Assembly: GCA_016706565.1 (NCBI GenBank)
Contig: JADJJI010000011.1
Span: 124,001 to 188,000, forward strand
DNA length: 64,000 bases
Origin: Piscinibacter sp.
Lineage (GTDB): Bacteria > Pseudomonadota > Gammaproteobacteria > Burkholderiales > Burkholderiaceae_C
Direction: 5' to 3'
The notes under the pieces were generated by a model. It was not told the origin of the DNA and ran no database searches. It saw only the letters and a program-made list of their open reading frames with translations. Shown here piece after piece: positions 21,539 through 30,166 of this stretch; the stretch's first letter is position 1; each line of letters opens with the position of its first letter. The translations under genes and the position numbers were made by a program.

Positions 21539-21724
21539 CGGCTGCGGCGGCAGCGGGGGTCGGGGGGGCGGGCGGAACGGGCGGGATCGACATGGGCGGC
21601 TTTCGGCAAGACGCCCGAACTGTACGGTCGCCAGGCCGGCGCCGCGCGGGCCGTGCGACAGCCCGCCGCCCCGGGCGGACAGCCTGCAGACGCCGACGAC
21701 AGGCCGTCGGCCGACCCGCTGCCC

Positions 21725-23167
21725 CTACAGGAAGCCGAGGGTGCGCGCGCTGCCGAAGTTGCGCAGGTTGGGCAGCACCGTGTCGAGCTGCGCGTCGGTG
21801 GCGCCGAACCACGCGAGCAGCGTGGCCGCGTACTGGTCGACCGAGCTGGTCGGGATCCAGCGGCCCTGCAGTTCCCAGCTGTCCACGCCCACGTCGTCGG
21901 GGCCGCCCAGCGCCAGCGTCGGATACGTGCCGTAGGTCAGCCCGCCCTTGACGGCACCGCCGACCACCAGGTGCTGGTTGCCCCAGGCGTGGTCGGTGCC
22001 GCTGCTGTTGTTCGGCGTGAAGGTGCGGCCGAAGTCGCTCTGCGTGAATGCCGTCACCGCATCGGCCAGCGCCATCGCCTTCATCGCGTTGTGGAAGCAG
22101 GCGAGCGAATCGCCCACTTCCTTGAGCAGGTTCGCGTGGTTGCCCACCAGCACGCTGCCGCCGATCTGGTTGGCGTGGGTGTCGAAGCCGCCGAGCTGCG
22201 CGAAGAAGATCTGCCGGTTGCCCTGCACCGTGGCGTTGCCGGCGATCAGCTTGGCGATCTGGTAGAGCTGGCGTGGCAGGCCGTCGGCGACGTCGCCATT
22301 GGCAATCAGCGGCGCGAAGGCGTTGTCGATCGCCGCCACCGAGCCGGCCTGGCCCGGCTTCACCTTGATCAGCGCGGCCAGCCGGTCCGACATGGCGAAG
22401 GCGTCGCGCTGCATGCCCGCGTAGACCTCGGCGAGGTCGTTGTCTTGCGCCTCGCTGTAGATGCCGCGCAGCGCGGCTGCACGCGCCACCAGCGGCGCGT
22501 AGCTGGTGCGCCAGCTGTCGGTGCCGAGCTCGTAGGCGCCGAAGGTGGCGCCCGGCTCGGGCAGCACCAGCGGCGCCGACAGCGCCGACAAGCCGAAGCG
22601 GCCGTTGCCGCCGACCGAGATCACCGGGTTGGCGGTGGCCAGCGCCTGTGCGGCGCGCCCGCCCCAGCCGGTGCGCGTCAGCGCGTCGGTGCTGCCGCTT
22701 TCCCACAGCACCTGCTGATCGCTGTGCGAGAACAGGTTGTCGGGCACCAGGTCGGAACTCTCCGGCGCGGCGCGGAATTGCGCCTTCGTCGTCGGCTGGA
22801 ACAGCGGGCCGACGTTGAACACCGGCGCGAGCCGGCCCTCAGCCCAGACCGGTGCCAGCGCGGCCAGCGACGGGTGCAGCCCGTAGCCGCTGCTGCCCAG
22901 GCCGACCAGGCTGGCCTGCGGCAGCGCCAGGGTCTTGCGCACTGCGCTGTACTGGCCATAGCGCGTGGCATCCGTCGGCACGACGGTGTTCAACCCGTCG
23001 TTGCCCCCGTACAGGAAGATGCACACCAGGGCCTTGTAGTCGGCGGCGCGCGCCGGCGCACCCGGCAGCAGCAGGTTGCCGATCGTGCCGGCACCGGCGG
23101 TGGCGCCCATCAGGCCGGCGAGCTTGAGCCAGTGGCGGCGGTTCATCGTCATGGCGCGGGCTTTCAT
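21725..23167 (-). CDS. DUF1501 family secreted protein (sulfatase-like fold)
   Basis: A 480-residue exported protein with a twin-arginine signal peptide (N-R-R-H-W-L-K, residues 9-15, then a hydrophobic stretch to APARA). The mature part begins with the family motif LVCIFLYGGNDGLNTVVP and later has GGFDTHANQ and FTQSDFGRTF with TDHAWGNQH, the DUF1501 landmarks related to the alkaline-phosphatase superfamily. The substrate is unknown. The start at 23167 overlaps the stop of the DUF1800 gene by 4 bases (ATGA). DUF1501 and DUF1800 genes nearly always occur as a pair, so the two products likely act together outside the inner membrane. Confidence 0.9.
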   Translation of the reverse strand: MKARAMTMNRRHWLKLAGLMGATAGAGTIGNLLLPGAPARAADYKALVCIFLYGGNDGLNTVVPTDATRYGQYSAVRKTLALPQASLVGLGSSGYGLHPSLAALAPVWAEGRLAPVFNVGPLFQPTTKAQFRAAPESSDLVPDNLFSHSDQQVLWESGSTDALTRTGWGGRAAQALATANPVISVGGNGRFGLSALSAPLVLPEPGATFGAYELGTDSWRTSYAPLVARAAALRGIYSEAQDNDLAEVYAGMQRDAFAMSDRLAALIKVKPGQAGSVAAIDNAFAPLIANGDVADGLPRQLYQIAKLIAGNATVQGNRQIFFAQLGGFDTHANQIGGSVLVGNHANLLKEVGDSLACFHNAMKAMALADAVTAFTQSDFGRTFTPNNSSGTDHAWGNQHLVVGGAVKGGLTYGTYPTLALGGPDDVGVDSWELQGRWIPTSSVDQYAATLLAWFGATDAQLDTVLPNLRNFGSARTLGFL

Positions 23168-25059
23168 CGCTGCACCTGGAAGGCGGGGGTGGCGAACACC
23201 AGGTAGGCGGCCTGCTTGACGCGCTCGCTCTGCCAGGTGCTGCTGCTCGAGGCGTTGAAGGCCTCGACGGCGGTGATGATGCGCGTGCGCGTGGTGCTCG
23301 GCAGCGCGGCGCCGGTGGCCAGCACCGAGAGGCGGTCGACGAGTTTGGCGGCATCGGCCGCATCGGCCTCGAAGGGCACCGTGTTCACCGTCGTACCGAA
23401 GGCGCCGGGCACGCTGGCCTCGGCCGTCGAGCCGCCCCAGTAGAGCAGGTAGGTGAGGAAGTTCAGCCGCTCCAGCGCCGAGTTGGCGTTGTGGATGCCG
23501 AATTGCGGGCCGACCATCGTGGCGCTGCCGGGCACCGGGTAGTCCGGCGGGTAGAAGTTGAACACCGAGGGCGGCCGGAACACATGCTGGCGCAGCACCT
23601 CGCCCCACCACCAGGCCAGGGCCTCGCCGTCGCTGCGGCCGTTCAGTGCACGCAGCACGCCGGTGAACATCAGTGTCGGCTCGCGCAGCTTGCCGGCGCG
23701 GCGCGCGGGCGTGTCGCCGCGTGCCTCGGCATCGAGCAGCACGGCCGCCACGGTGGCGGCCAGGTCGCCACGCGTGCCGGCGCCGAAGGTGCGGCCCTCG
23801 GCGGTGTAGCTGCCGGCGATGAAGGCCGCGGCCACGCGCTGCACGTAGCCCGGGCTCGGGTTGCTGCTGACCAGGTGCTGGATCAGCTGCTTGCCGATGA
23901 AGGGCGCGGTGTTCGGATGCTGCATCACGCTGTCGAGCACCAGCTCGAGCGCCGTCGCCGGCGTGCTGTTGGCCGGCTTGCTGACGCCGCCGAGCAGCGG
24001 GCGCACGCTGGTGTCGTGGTAGCGCGTCACCGGCACCATGTCGCCGCCGTAGTACTGGCAGTTCGCGCCGGTGGGCCAGCAGCCGTAGGCGGTGGTGCCG
24101 CCGGCCGGGTAGGTCCAGCCGGTCATCGCATAGGCGTAGTTGCGCACCGTCTCGTTGTTGTAGGTCGGCGAACAGGTGCCACCCTTCAGCGAGCCGTCGG
24201 CATTGAGCTCGCAGGTGCCGATCGAGAACAGCTGCAGCAGCTCGCGCGCGTAGTTCTCGTTCGGCGCGGCCTTGTCGTTGTTGGCGTTGTTGAGAAAGTC
24301 GCCCATCACCGGCGACAGCGTCACCTTCTTCAGCACCTGCCGGTAGTTGGTGAAAGCGTTGTCGAGCAGCGTGTTGTGGTAGTTGCGCAGGCCGTAGGTG
24401 CCCTCGACGTCGAGGTTGTTGACGACGACGATCTGCTGCAGCGCGAAGGCCACGCGCTGGCGCAGCTGGTCGGCGTTCTGCGTGGCGTTGCGGTAGAAGT
24501 CCCAGGTCATCGGCTGGCTCGAGAACCAGTCGCGCCAGCAGTTCGCGCCGGCGTAGGCGGGCAGGTCGCAGAAGAAGGTGTTGCTGGTGTTCTTGTGGAT
24601 CGCGTCGCCGTTGCCCGCGGTGTAGCGCGAGGCCGATATGCCCATCTGCGCAGCGATCCAGGCCGCGCGGCCCTGGGTGCGGATGTCGCCGATGAGTGTT
24701 TCGGTGGCGCCGAAGCTGGCCTGGTCGGCCAGGCGAAAGGCGTCGCGAACGCTGACGGGCGCCGGTGCGGGCGTAGGAGCCGGTGCCGGGGCAGGAGCCG
24801 GTGCCGGGGCAGGAGCCGGTGCGGGGGCAGGGGCAGGGGCAGGGGCAGGGGCAGGAGCAGGGGCAGGGGCAGGAGCAGGGGCAGGGGCAGGAGCAGGAGC
24901 AGGAGCCGGTGCGGGCGCAGGGGCCGGCGCGGGCGTTCCGCCTGTCGGCGGGGCTGCGTTGTCGCTCGCGCCTCCGCCGCAGGCGGCGAGCAGTGCGGTC
25001 GCGCCCACCGTCGCGAAGAGCGAGCGCAGGGTGCTCGCCGTATCTATTGCCTTGCGCAT
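23164..25059 (-). CDS. DUF1800 family lipoprotein with an Ala-Pro tether
   Basis: A 631-residue secreted protein. It starts with a lipoprotein signal peptide whose lipobox is L-L-A-A-C (Cys near residue 30), so it should be anchored by lipid. Next comes an almost pure Ala-Pro repeat of about 59 residues, then a DUF1800 domain (RLADQASFGATETLI, QLFSIGTCELNADG, HHDTSV-like metal-site patterns). DUF1800 members are uncharacterised and pair with DUF1501. GAAGGGAG before the ATG at 25059 sets the start. The repeated tether suggests the domain is held away from the membrane, perhaps through peptidoglycan; that is inference. Confidence 0.9.
   Translation of the reverse strand: MRKAIDTASTLRSLFATVGATALLAACGGGASDNAAPPTGGTPAPAPAPAPAPAPAPAPAPAPAPAPAPAPAPAPAPAPAPAPAPAPAPAPAPAPTPAPAPVSVRDAFRLADQASFGATETLIGDIRTQGRAAWIAAQMGISASRYTAGNGDAIHKNTSNTFFCDLPAYAGANCWRDWFSSQPMTWDFYRNATQNADQLRQRVAFALQQIVVVNNLDVEGTYGLRNYHNTLLDNAFTNYRQVLKKVTLSPVMGDFLNNANNDKAAPNENYARELLQLFSIGTCELNADGSLKGGTCSPTYNNETVRNYAYAMTGWTYPAGGTTAYGCWPTGANCQYYGGDMVPVTRYHDTSVRPLLGGVSKPANSTPATALELVLDSVMQHPNTAPFIGKQLIQHLVSSNPSPGYVQRVAAAFIAGSYTAEGRTFGAGTRGDLAATVAAVLLDAEARGDTPARRAGKLREPTLMFTGVLRALNGRSDGEALAWWWGEVLRQHVFRPPSVFNFYPPDYPVPGSATMVGPQFGIHNANSALERLNFLTYLLYWGGSTAEASVPGAFGTTVNTVPFEADAADAAKLVDRLSVLATGAALPSTTRTRIITAVEAFNASSSSTWQSERVKQAAYLVFATPAFQVQR
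24757..24933. repeat. Tandem repeat coding for the Ala-Pro tether
   Basis: A run of about 177 bases built from six-base units such as GCAGGG, GCAGGA and GCCGGT on the plus strand, encoding alternating Ala and Pro on the minus strand. Only one Thr interrupts it. The central part is near-identical from unit to unit, so length change by slippage in steps of six bases (two residues, in frame) is possible. Confidence 0.9.
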
Positions 25060-25216
25060 CGAACTCCCTTCGCCGTCATGTCGCGGCTTGAGCGTCGAAC
25101 GATGCACGAGCACAGGCGCTACGCAGTGACCAAACGTGTCGCCTGACGGCGCTTCGAGTGCTCGGCGCTTCAGCTTGTCACAGCTGGGCGGGATGTTTCG
25201 CGTCGGCGCGACGTCT

Positions 25217-26704
25217 TCACGAGCCGCGCCGCGCCGCGGTGGCCGAGGCCCGGGCGTTCAGCGCGTTGGGGAAGTACAGCGCCGTCAGGCTTGCGGTGTG
25301 CACCGGCACGAAACCCTCTCGCTGCGGCGTGTCGCCTGCAAAGCGACGCCAGTCACGCAGCCAGTGGATGGCGTCGCAGGTCTCCAGCAATCCCAACGTC
25401 TCGCGGTCGCCGACGAGGATGCCTTGCACGCGCAAGCCGAGTTCGCTGCGTGCCGACTCCAGCTGCGCCTGGGTGGCCGGCGTGCAGCCGAACTCGCCGT
25501 CGCTGACGATCAGCAGGTCGGCACCGCTCCAGCGCGCTTCGTGCACACGCTGCACCGCGCGTTCGATCGGCGCCTGCACGTCGGTGCCGCCGTCGAAGCT
25601 CTGGCCGAGCAGCTCGAGCAGCGCATCGAGACCGTCCTGCGGCCGCTCGGCCGGGCGCAGCTCGCGCTCGATCACTTCGTCCGGCCCGCCGAAGGCGATC
25701 AGCAGGCAGCCGCGCTTCTCGCGGTGAGCCGTGCGCAGCGCCTCCAGCACCACCGCCTTGGCGATGTTTTCCGGCGCGCCCTGCATCGAGCCCGAGGTGT
25801 CGACGCACAGGATGATGGGCCCGCGCTCCAGGCGCTCGGGCTGCAGCGCACTGCGCTGGCGCGCGCGGCCCTCGGGGTCGGGCACGGGCTCGATGAGCAC
25901 CGCTTCGCTCTGGTAGGTGAGCAGGCGGCTCTCGGCCAGCCGCGCACGCCACAGCTTGTGCAGCACCGGGTGGCGGATCTGCACGGCTTCGCTGCCCAGC
26001 ATGCGTTCGATGCGGTCGGAATGGCGGATGCCCATCAGCTCGCCCGGCGCGTCGGGCAGGCGCGTTTCGCGCTCGCGCAGTGGCAGCGGTGTGTGGAGCG
26101 CCGCTGCCTGCACCGCGAGGGCCGGCGGACGCTCGGGATGATGATGGGCGCGGCCCAGGCTGCGGATCAGCTCGGCCAGCGGCTGCAGGTGCGCCAGCAG
26201 CGCGCTGATGCGCTGCGCCTCGCGCCATTCGCGCGCCGTGAGCCGGCCGCGCAGTTCATCCCAGCGCAGGTGGGCGAGGTCGCCCAGGCCCTGCATCAGC
26301 GCGAGCGCTTCCTCCCAGCCGCTCTTCTCGACGGCCCATTCCTCGCGAAAGCCCTGGGCGCTCGCCGCGATGGCCTGCGCGCGCGTCAGACGCGGCTGCA
26401 GATCGACGATGCGGTCCAGGTGCCACAGCAGCGTGCGCAGCACCTGCTCGGCCAGCGCCGGCACGCCGCGGGAGAGCTGCGGCAATTCGAGCTCGCCGAT
26501 CGCGACGCGCAGCGGCATCACCGCCTGCGCGTCGCCGAAGTCCAGCGTCTCGTCCGGCAACTGCCCCTGGTCCAGCGCGTCGAGCCAGCCGCGCAGGTCG
26601 GCCAGCCGTGCGGCGCTGTCGCCACACGCAGTGACCAGACCTGGCAGCCACAGCTCGCGCGGCAGCGCCGCGAGCCGGTCGTAGGGCGTGTCGATCGAGC
26701 CCAT
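25217..26704 (-). CDS. viaA: VWA-domain protein ViaA
   Basis: A 495-residue partner of the MoxR-family ATPase RavA. The N-terminal two thirds is a helical domain; the C-terminal von Willebrand A domain has the metal-site motif D-T-S-G-S in LCVDTSGSMQGAPENIAKAV, followed by the conserved Thr (GGTDVQAPI) and Asp (IVSDGEFG) of the MIDAS. The 4-base gap to ravA and the shared order match the E. coli ravA-viaA operon. In E. coli the pair acts as a chaperone-like system on respiratory complexes (Nuo, Frd) and affects aminoglycoside sensitivity; the same role here is inference. Confidence 0.87.
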   Translation of the reverse strand: MGSIDTPYDRLAALPRELWLPGLVTACGDSAARLADLRGWLDALDQGQLPDETLDFGDAQAVMPLRVAIGELELPQLSRGVPALAEQVLRTLLWHLDRIVDLQPRLTRAQAIAASAQGFREEWAVEKSGWEEALALMQGLGDLAHLRWDELRGRLTAREWREAQRISALLAHLQPLAELIRSLGRAHHHPERPPALAVQAAALHTPLPLRERETRLPDAPGELMGIRHSDRIERMLGSEAVQIRHPVLHKLWRARLAESRLLTYQSEAVLIEPVPDPEGRARQRSALQPERLERGPIILCVDTSGSMQGAPENIAKAVVLEALRTAHREKRGCLLIAFGGPDEVIERELRPAERPQDGLDALLELLGQSFDGGTDVQAPIERAVQRVHEARWSGADLLIVSDGEFGCTPATQAQLESARSELGLRVQGILVGDRETLGLLETCDAIHWLRDWRRFAGDTPQREGFVPVHTASLTALYFPNALNARASATAARRGS

Positions 26705-26708
26705 GGCC

Positions 26709-28091
26709 TCAGGCGCCGATGGCGATGGGCTCCGGCGTCTGCTGCGGCAAGGCTTCGTCGACCGGCAGCGCCGCGAAGCCCTCGCGCACCTGAGCCAGCC
26801 GGGTGAGCAGCGATTCGAGCGTGGCGATCGTGCGGCACCGGTTGCCGGTCAGCGTGGCCGCGAGCGAGGGAGGCAGCCAGACGCGCCCAGCCAGCGCGCG
26901 CTCCAGTTCCGCCAAGGCCGCGCGCAGCGCGGGCAAGGGTTGGTTCGCGCGCCCCATCACCTCGTCCACCTGCGCCAGCCGCGCGGCCACGTGCACCGGG
27001 CTCCAGCGGCGGCGCATCGCGTCTTCCAGCGAGGTGGTGACCATGCGCAGCATGCCGCCCTCCGCGGCGCCGCCGATGGCACGTGCCAGCGCGAGCTTGC
27101 CGGCGCTGTCGTCGGCACCGTCGGCCGGCATGGAGAGTTCGATCTCGAGCTGCTTCTCGAAGGCCTCGACGGCGCGGGTGAGCCAGGGCGCCTCCTGCAG
27201 CGCGGCGTGCGCCACTTCAGCGACGAACCAGTCGTGCAGCGCCGGCACCTGCGCCGGCTGCGCGGCCACCACGTAGGGCACGAGCCAGAGGTCGAGCGTG
27301 TCGACGGCGGCACGGCCTTCGGTGTGCGCGGCGCTGCGCAGCAGCGCGACGAGTTGCCGCCAGCGGCGATCGGACACCGTGATGCCCTGCGCCGCCGCGA
27401 AGGCGCGCAGCGCCGCCAGCGCGGCCAGCACCTCGGCGGGTAGCGCGACGTGTTCGCGCTGTGCCAGCGTTTCGCGCAGTTCGTCGTTCGACACCGTCAC
27501 GGCGGCGGCCGGCGCGCCGGGCTGCAGCGTCAGCAGCGCGTTGAACGCCGAATCGCTGACGCCGGCCACCGGAACCCGCACCAGGAAGCGATCGTGGAAG
27601 GCCATCAGCGCCTCCTCGGCCGGCACCTCGTTGGTGGCGCCGACCACGCAGATCAGCGGCGTACGCACGCGCGCGCTGCCGTTGTCGAACTCGCGCTCGT
27701 TGAGCAGCGTGAGCAGCGCGTTGAGGATCGCGGAGTTGGCCTTGAACACCTCGTCGAGGAAGGCGATGCTGGCCGTGGGCAGGTAGCCGTCGACGAGGCG
27801 CTCGTAGCGGTCGTGCTCGAGCGCCTTCAGCGACAGCGGGCCGAACAGCTCCTCGGGCGTCGAGAAGCGCGTCAGCAGCCGTTCGAAATAGCGCGCGCCG
27901 CCGAAGGCGCGGTGCAGGCGACGCGCCAGTTCGCTCTTGGCGGTGCCCGGCGGGCCGATCAGCAGCACATGCTCGCCGGCCAGCGCGGCGAGCAGCGCCA
28001 GCCGCACCGCGGTGTCGCGTTCGAGCAGGCCCTGTTCGAGCTGGGCGACCAGCGCGCGCCATCGCGCGCGGTCGGTGAGGGCGGCATTCAT
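26709..28091 (-). CDS. ravA: MoxR-family AAA+ ATPase RavA
   Basis: A 460-residue AAA+ ATPase. The P-loop G-P-P-G-T-A-K-S lies near residue 47, the Walker B strand S-I-A-F-L-D-E-V-F follows near 110, and sensor 1 is ICVVGATNEVP. The region after the AAA core (VSNDELRETLAQREHV and onwards) is helical as in RavA. The C-terminal LARA-like and triple-helical region is slightly shorter than in E. coli (498 residues). Cotranscribed with viaA. The ATG is preceded by no strong ribosome site. Confidence 0.87.
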   Translation of the reverse strand: MNAALTDRARWRALVAQLEQGLLERDTAVRLALLAALAGEHVLLIGPPGTAKSELARRLHRAFGGARYFERLLTRFSTPEELFGPLSLKALEHDRYERLVDGYLPTASIAFLDEVFKANSAILNALLTLLNEREFDNGSARVRTPLICVVGATNEVPAEEALMAFHDRFLVRVPVAGVSDSAFNALLTLQPGAPAAAVTVSNDELRETLAQREHVALPAEVLAALAALRAFAAAQGITVSDRRWRQLVALLRSAAHTEGRAAVDTLDLWLVPYVVAAQPAQVPALHDWFVAEVAHAALQEAPWLTRAVEAFEKQLEIELSMPADGADDSAGKLALARAIGGAAEGGMLRMVTTSLEDAMRRRWSPVHVAARLAQVDEVMGRANQPLPALRAALAELERALAGRVWLPPSLAATLTGNRCRTIATLESLLTRLAQVREGFAALPVDEALPQQTPEPIAIGA

Positions 28092-28144
28092 GCGCGCATT
28101 CTGGCGCGATTCACGCCGCCCCGACTTGACGCAGTTTCAGTGCA

Positions 28145-30166
28145 TCACTTGTAGAGCACCTGCGGCAACCACAGGCCGATGGCCGGGAACATGTACAGCA
28201 GGAAGATCGCCAGCACCTGGATGCCCATGAACGGCAGCATGCCCGCGAAGATCTGGTTCAGCGTCACGTGCGGCGGGCTCACGCCCTTCAGGTAGAACGC
28301 GGCCATCGCCACCGGCGGGCTGAGGAACGCGGTCTGCAGGTTCAGTGCGACGAGCAGGCCGAAGAACAGCGGATCGACGCCGAAGTTGTCGAGCAGCGGG
28401 ATGAAGATCGGCATGAAGATGACGATGATCTCCGTCCACTCGAGCGGCCAGCCGAGCACGAAGATGATCGCCTGGCTGAGCAGCAGGAACTGCGTCTTCG
28501 ACAGGTTCATCGACATGACCCAGCGCTCGACCAGTTCCTGCCCGCCCAGCAGTGCGAAGGCGGCCGAGAAGATCGCGCTGCCGACGAACAGCCAGCAGAC
28601 CATCGCGCTGGTCTTGGCGGTGAGGAACACCGACTCCTTCACCATCGTCATGTTCAACTGCCGGTAGGCCGCCGCGAGGATGAAGCCGCCGAAGGCGCCC
28701 ACGGCCGCCGCCTCGGTGGGCGTGGCCAGGCCGAAGACGATGGAGCCGAGCACCGCGAGGATCAGGATGACCAGCGGGAAGAAGCTCGCCAGCAGCATCT
28801 TGAAGACCTCGAGACGCTGGAAGCTCAGCATCGCGTAGAGGCCGAACAGCGCGATGGCGCCCACGCCCAGGCCGATCCAGAAACCGCGGCTCGCGCTGCG
28901 CCGCTCGGGCGCGGCCTGCGCTGCCGCATTGGCCGTGCTGGCAGACGTGGCGGTGGGAGGCTCCTTCACCCCGCCGGAGGCGCCCGGGGGTTCCTGCACG
29001 CCGGAGCCGGGAGGCTCTTTCAGGCCACCGCCGGCCGAGGGAGGCTCCTGCAGTCCGCCGGCGGCAGGCGGCTCTTGCAGGCCGCCGCCGGCGCCCGGGG
29101 GCTCCTGCACGCCGCCGGACGAACCCGGAGGCTCCTGCACGCCACCGCTGGCGCCGCGCCCTTCGCGCAGGCTGCCCGAGGGCTCGGCCAGGCCACCGGA
29201 CTGCATCGCCGCCACCGGGTCGAGCGGCTCGGTGGCGGAGCGATACGACAGCCCGGCCACCAGCGCGAACACGATCGCCGGCAGCAGCGTGATGCCGAGC
29301 TGCTTGAGGATGTAGTCGGAAGGCACGCCGGCGTTGCGCGAGCCCTTCAGGGCCGTCAGCAGCGCGGGCAGGGCGCGGTTGGACACCGCATCCGAGATGC
29401 GCTGCGTCATCGGCGGCAGCTCGATGAAGCGCGCTTGCTCCGACAGCGGCGGCGCCATCTCCGGCTTGAGCTTGGCCAGGATGATCACGTACACGATGTA
29501 CAGGCCGGCGAGCATGATGCCGGGGAAAAACGCGCCGGCATACAGCTGCACCACCGACACGCCGGCCGTGGCGCCGTAGACGATCAACAGCACCGAGGGC
29601 GGGATCAGGATGCCCAGGCAGCCGCCCGCCGTGATGGCGCCTGCCGACAGGCGCACGTCGTAGCCGCCCTTGAGCATCTGCGGCATCGCCAGCAGGCCCA
29701 TCAGCGTGACCACCGCGCCGACGATCCCGGTGGCCGTGGCGAACACTGCGCAGGTGAACAGCGTGGCCACCGCCAGCGAGCCCGGCACGCGGGCCAGCGC
29801 CAGGTGCAGCGACCTGAACAGCTTCTCGATCAGGTTGGCGCGTTCGACGAGGTAGCCCATGAACACGAACAGCGGGATCGAGATGAGCACGTCGTTGCTC
29901 ATCACCTTGAAGGCCGACTGCACCATCAGGTCGAGCGTCTTCGTCGTGTCCTCCTCGTAGGCGAGCCAGGTGAACACCATGCCCATGCCCATCAGCGTGA
30001 ACGCGGTGGGAAAGCCCAGCATGATGGCCACGACGACCAGCGCCAGCATCATCAGGCCGAGGTGGCCGTTGGTGATGGCCGGCGCCGAGACCAGCATCAC
30101 CAGCGTGCCGGCGATGATCAGCCCCATGATGACGAAGCCGAACCAGAGTTCCTTGCGAATCTTCAC
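28145..30166 (-). CDS. dctM: TRAP transporter large permease (DctM) with a repeat-bearing insert
   Basis: This is the 673-residue membrane channel subunit of a tripartite ATP-independent periplasmic transporter. It has the expected series of hydrophobic helices with DctM marks such as PLFVFMGYL, GGCLGILIPPS and YPLVIL-type helices late in the protein. It is about 200-240 residues longer than usual. The extra length lies between the two halves, at about residues 300-425. It includes roughly seven near-10-residue repeats of the form G-G-(V/L)-(Q/K)-E-P-P-G at about 337-404. The GTG start overlaps the dctQ stop by 4 bases. Membrane topology places the insert in one loop; which side is not certain. 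Confidence 0.9.
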   Translation of the reverse strand: MKIRKELWFGFVIMGLIIAGTLVMLVSAPAITNGHLGLMMLALVVVAIMLGFPTAFTLMGMGMVFTWLAYEEDTTKTLDLMVQSAFKVMSNDVLISIPLFVFMGYLVERANLIEKLFRSLHLALARVPGSLAVATLFTCAVFATATGIVGAVVTLMGLLAMPQMLKGGYDVRLSAGAITAGGCLGILIPPSVLLIVYGATAGVSVVQLYAGAFFPGIMLAGLYIVYVIILAKLKPEMAPPLSEQARFIELPPMTQRISDAVSNRALPALLTALKGSRNAGVPSDYILKQLGITLLPAIVFALVAGLSYRSATEPLDPVAAMQSGGLAEPSGSLREGRGASGGVQEPPGSSGGVQEPPGAGGGLQEPPAAGGLQEPPSAGGGLKEPPGSGVQEPPGASGGVKEPPTATSASTANAAAQAAPERRSASRGFWIGLGVGAIALFGLYAMLSFQRLEVFKMLLASFFPLVILILAVLGSIVFGLATPTEAAAVGAFGGFILAAAYRQLNMTMVKESVFLTAKTSAMVCWLFVGSAIFSAAFALLGGQELVERWVMSMNLSKTQFLLLSQAIIFVLGWPLEWTEIIVIFMPIFIPLLDNFGVDPLFFGLLVALNLQTAFLSPPVAMAAFYLKGVSPPHVTLNQIFAGMLPFMGIQVLAIFLLYMFPAIGLWLPQVLYK
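28956..29156. repeat. 27-30 base tandem repeats inside dctM
   Basis: About seven units of 27-30 bases share the core GGAGGCTCCTGCA followed by GCCGCCG on the plus strand. All keep the reading frame of the minus-strand permease. A further degenerate unit extends to about 29215. The units differ at several bases each, so the array is old or under selection for protein sequence. Confidence 0.85.
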
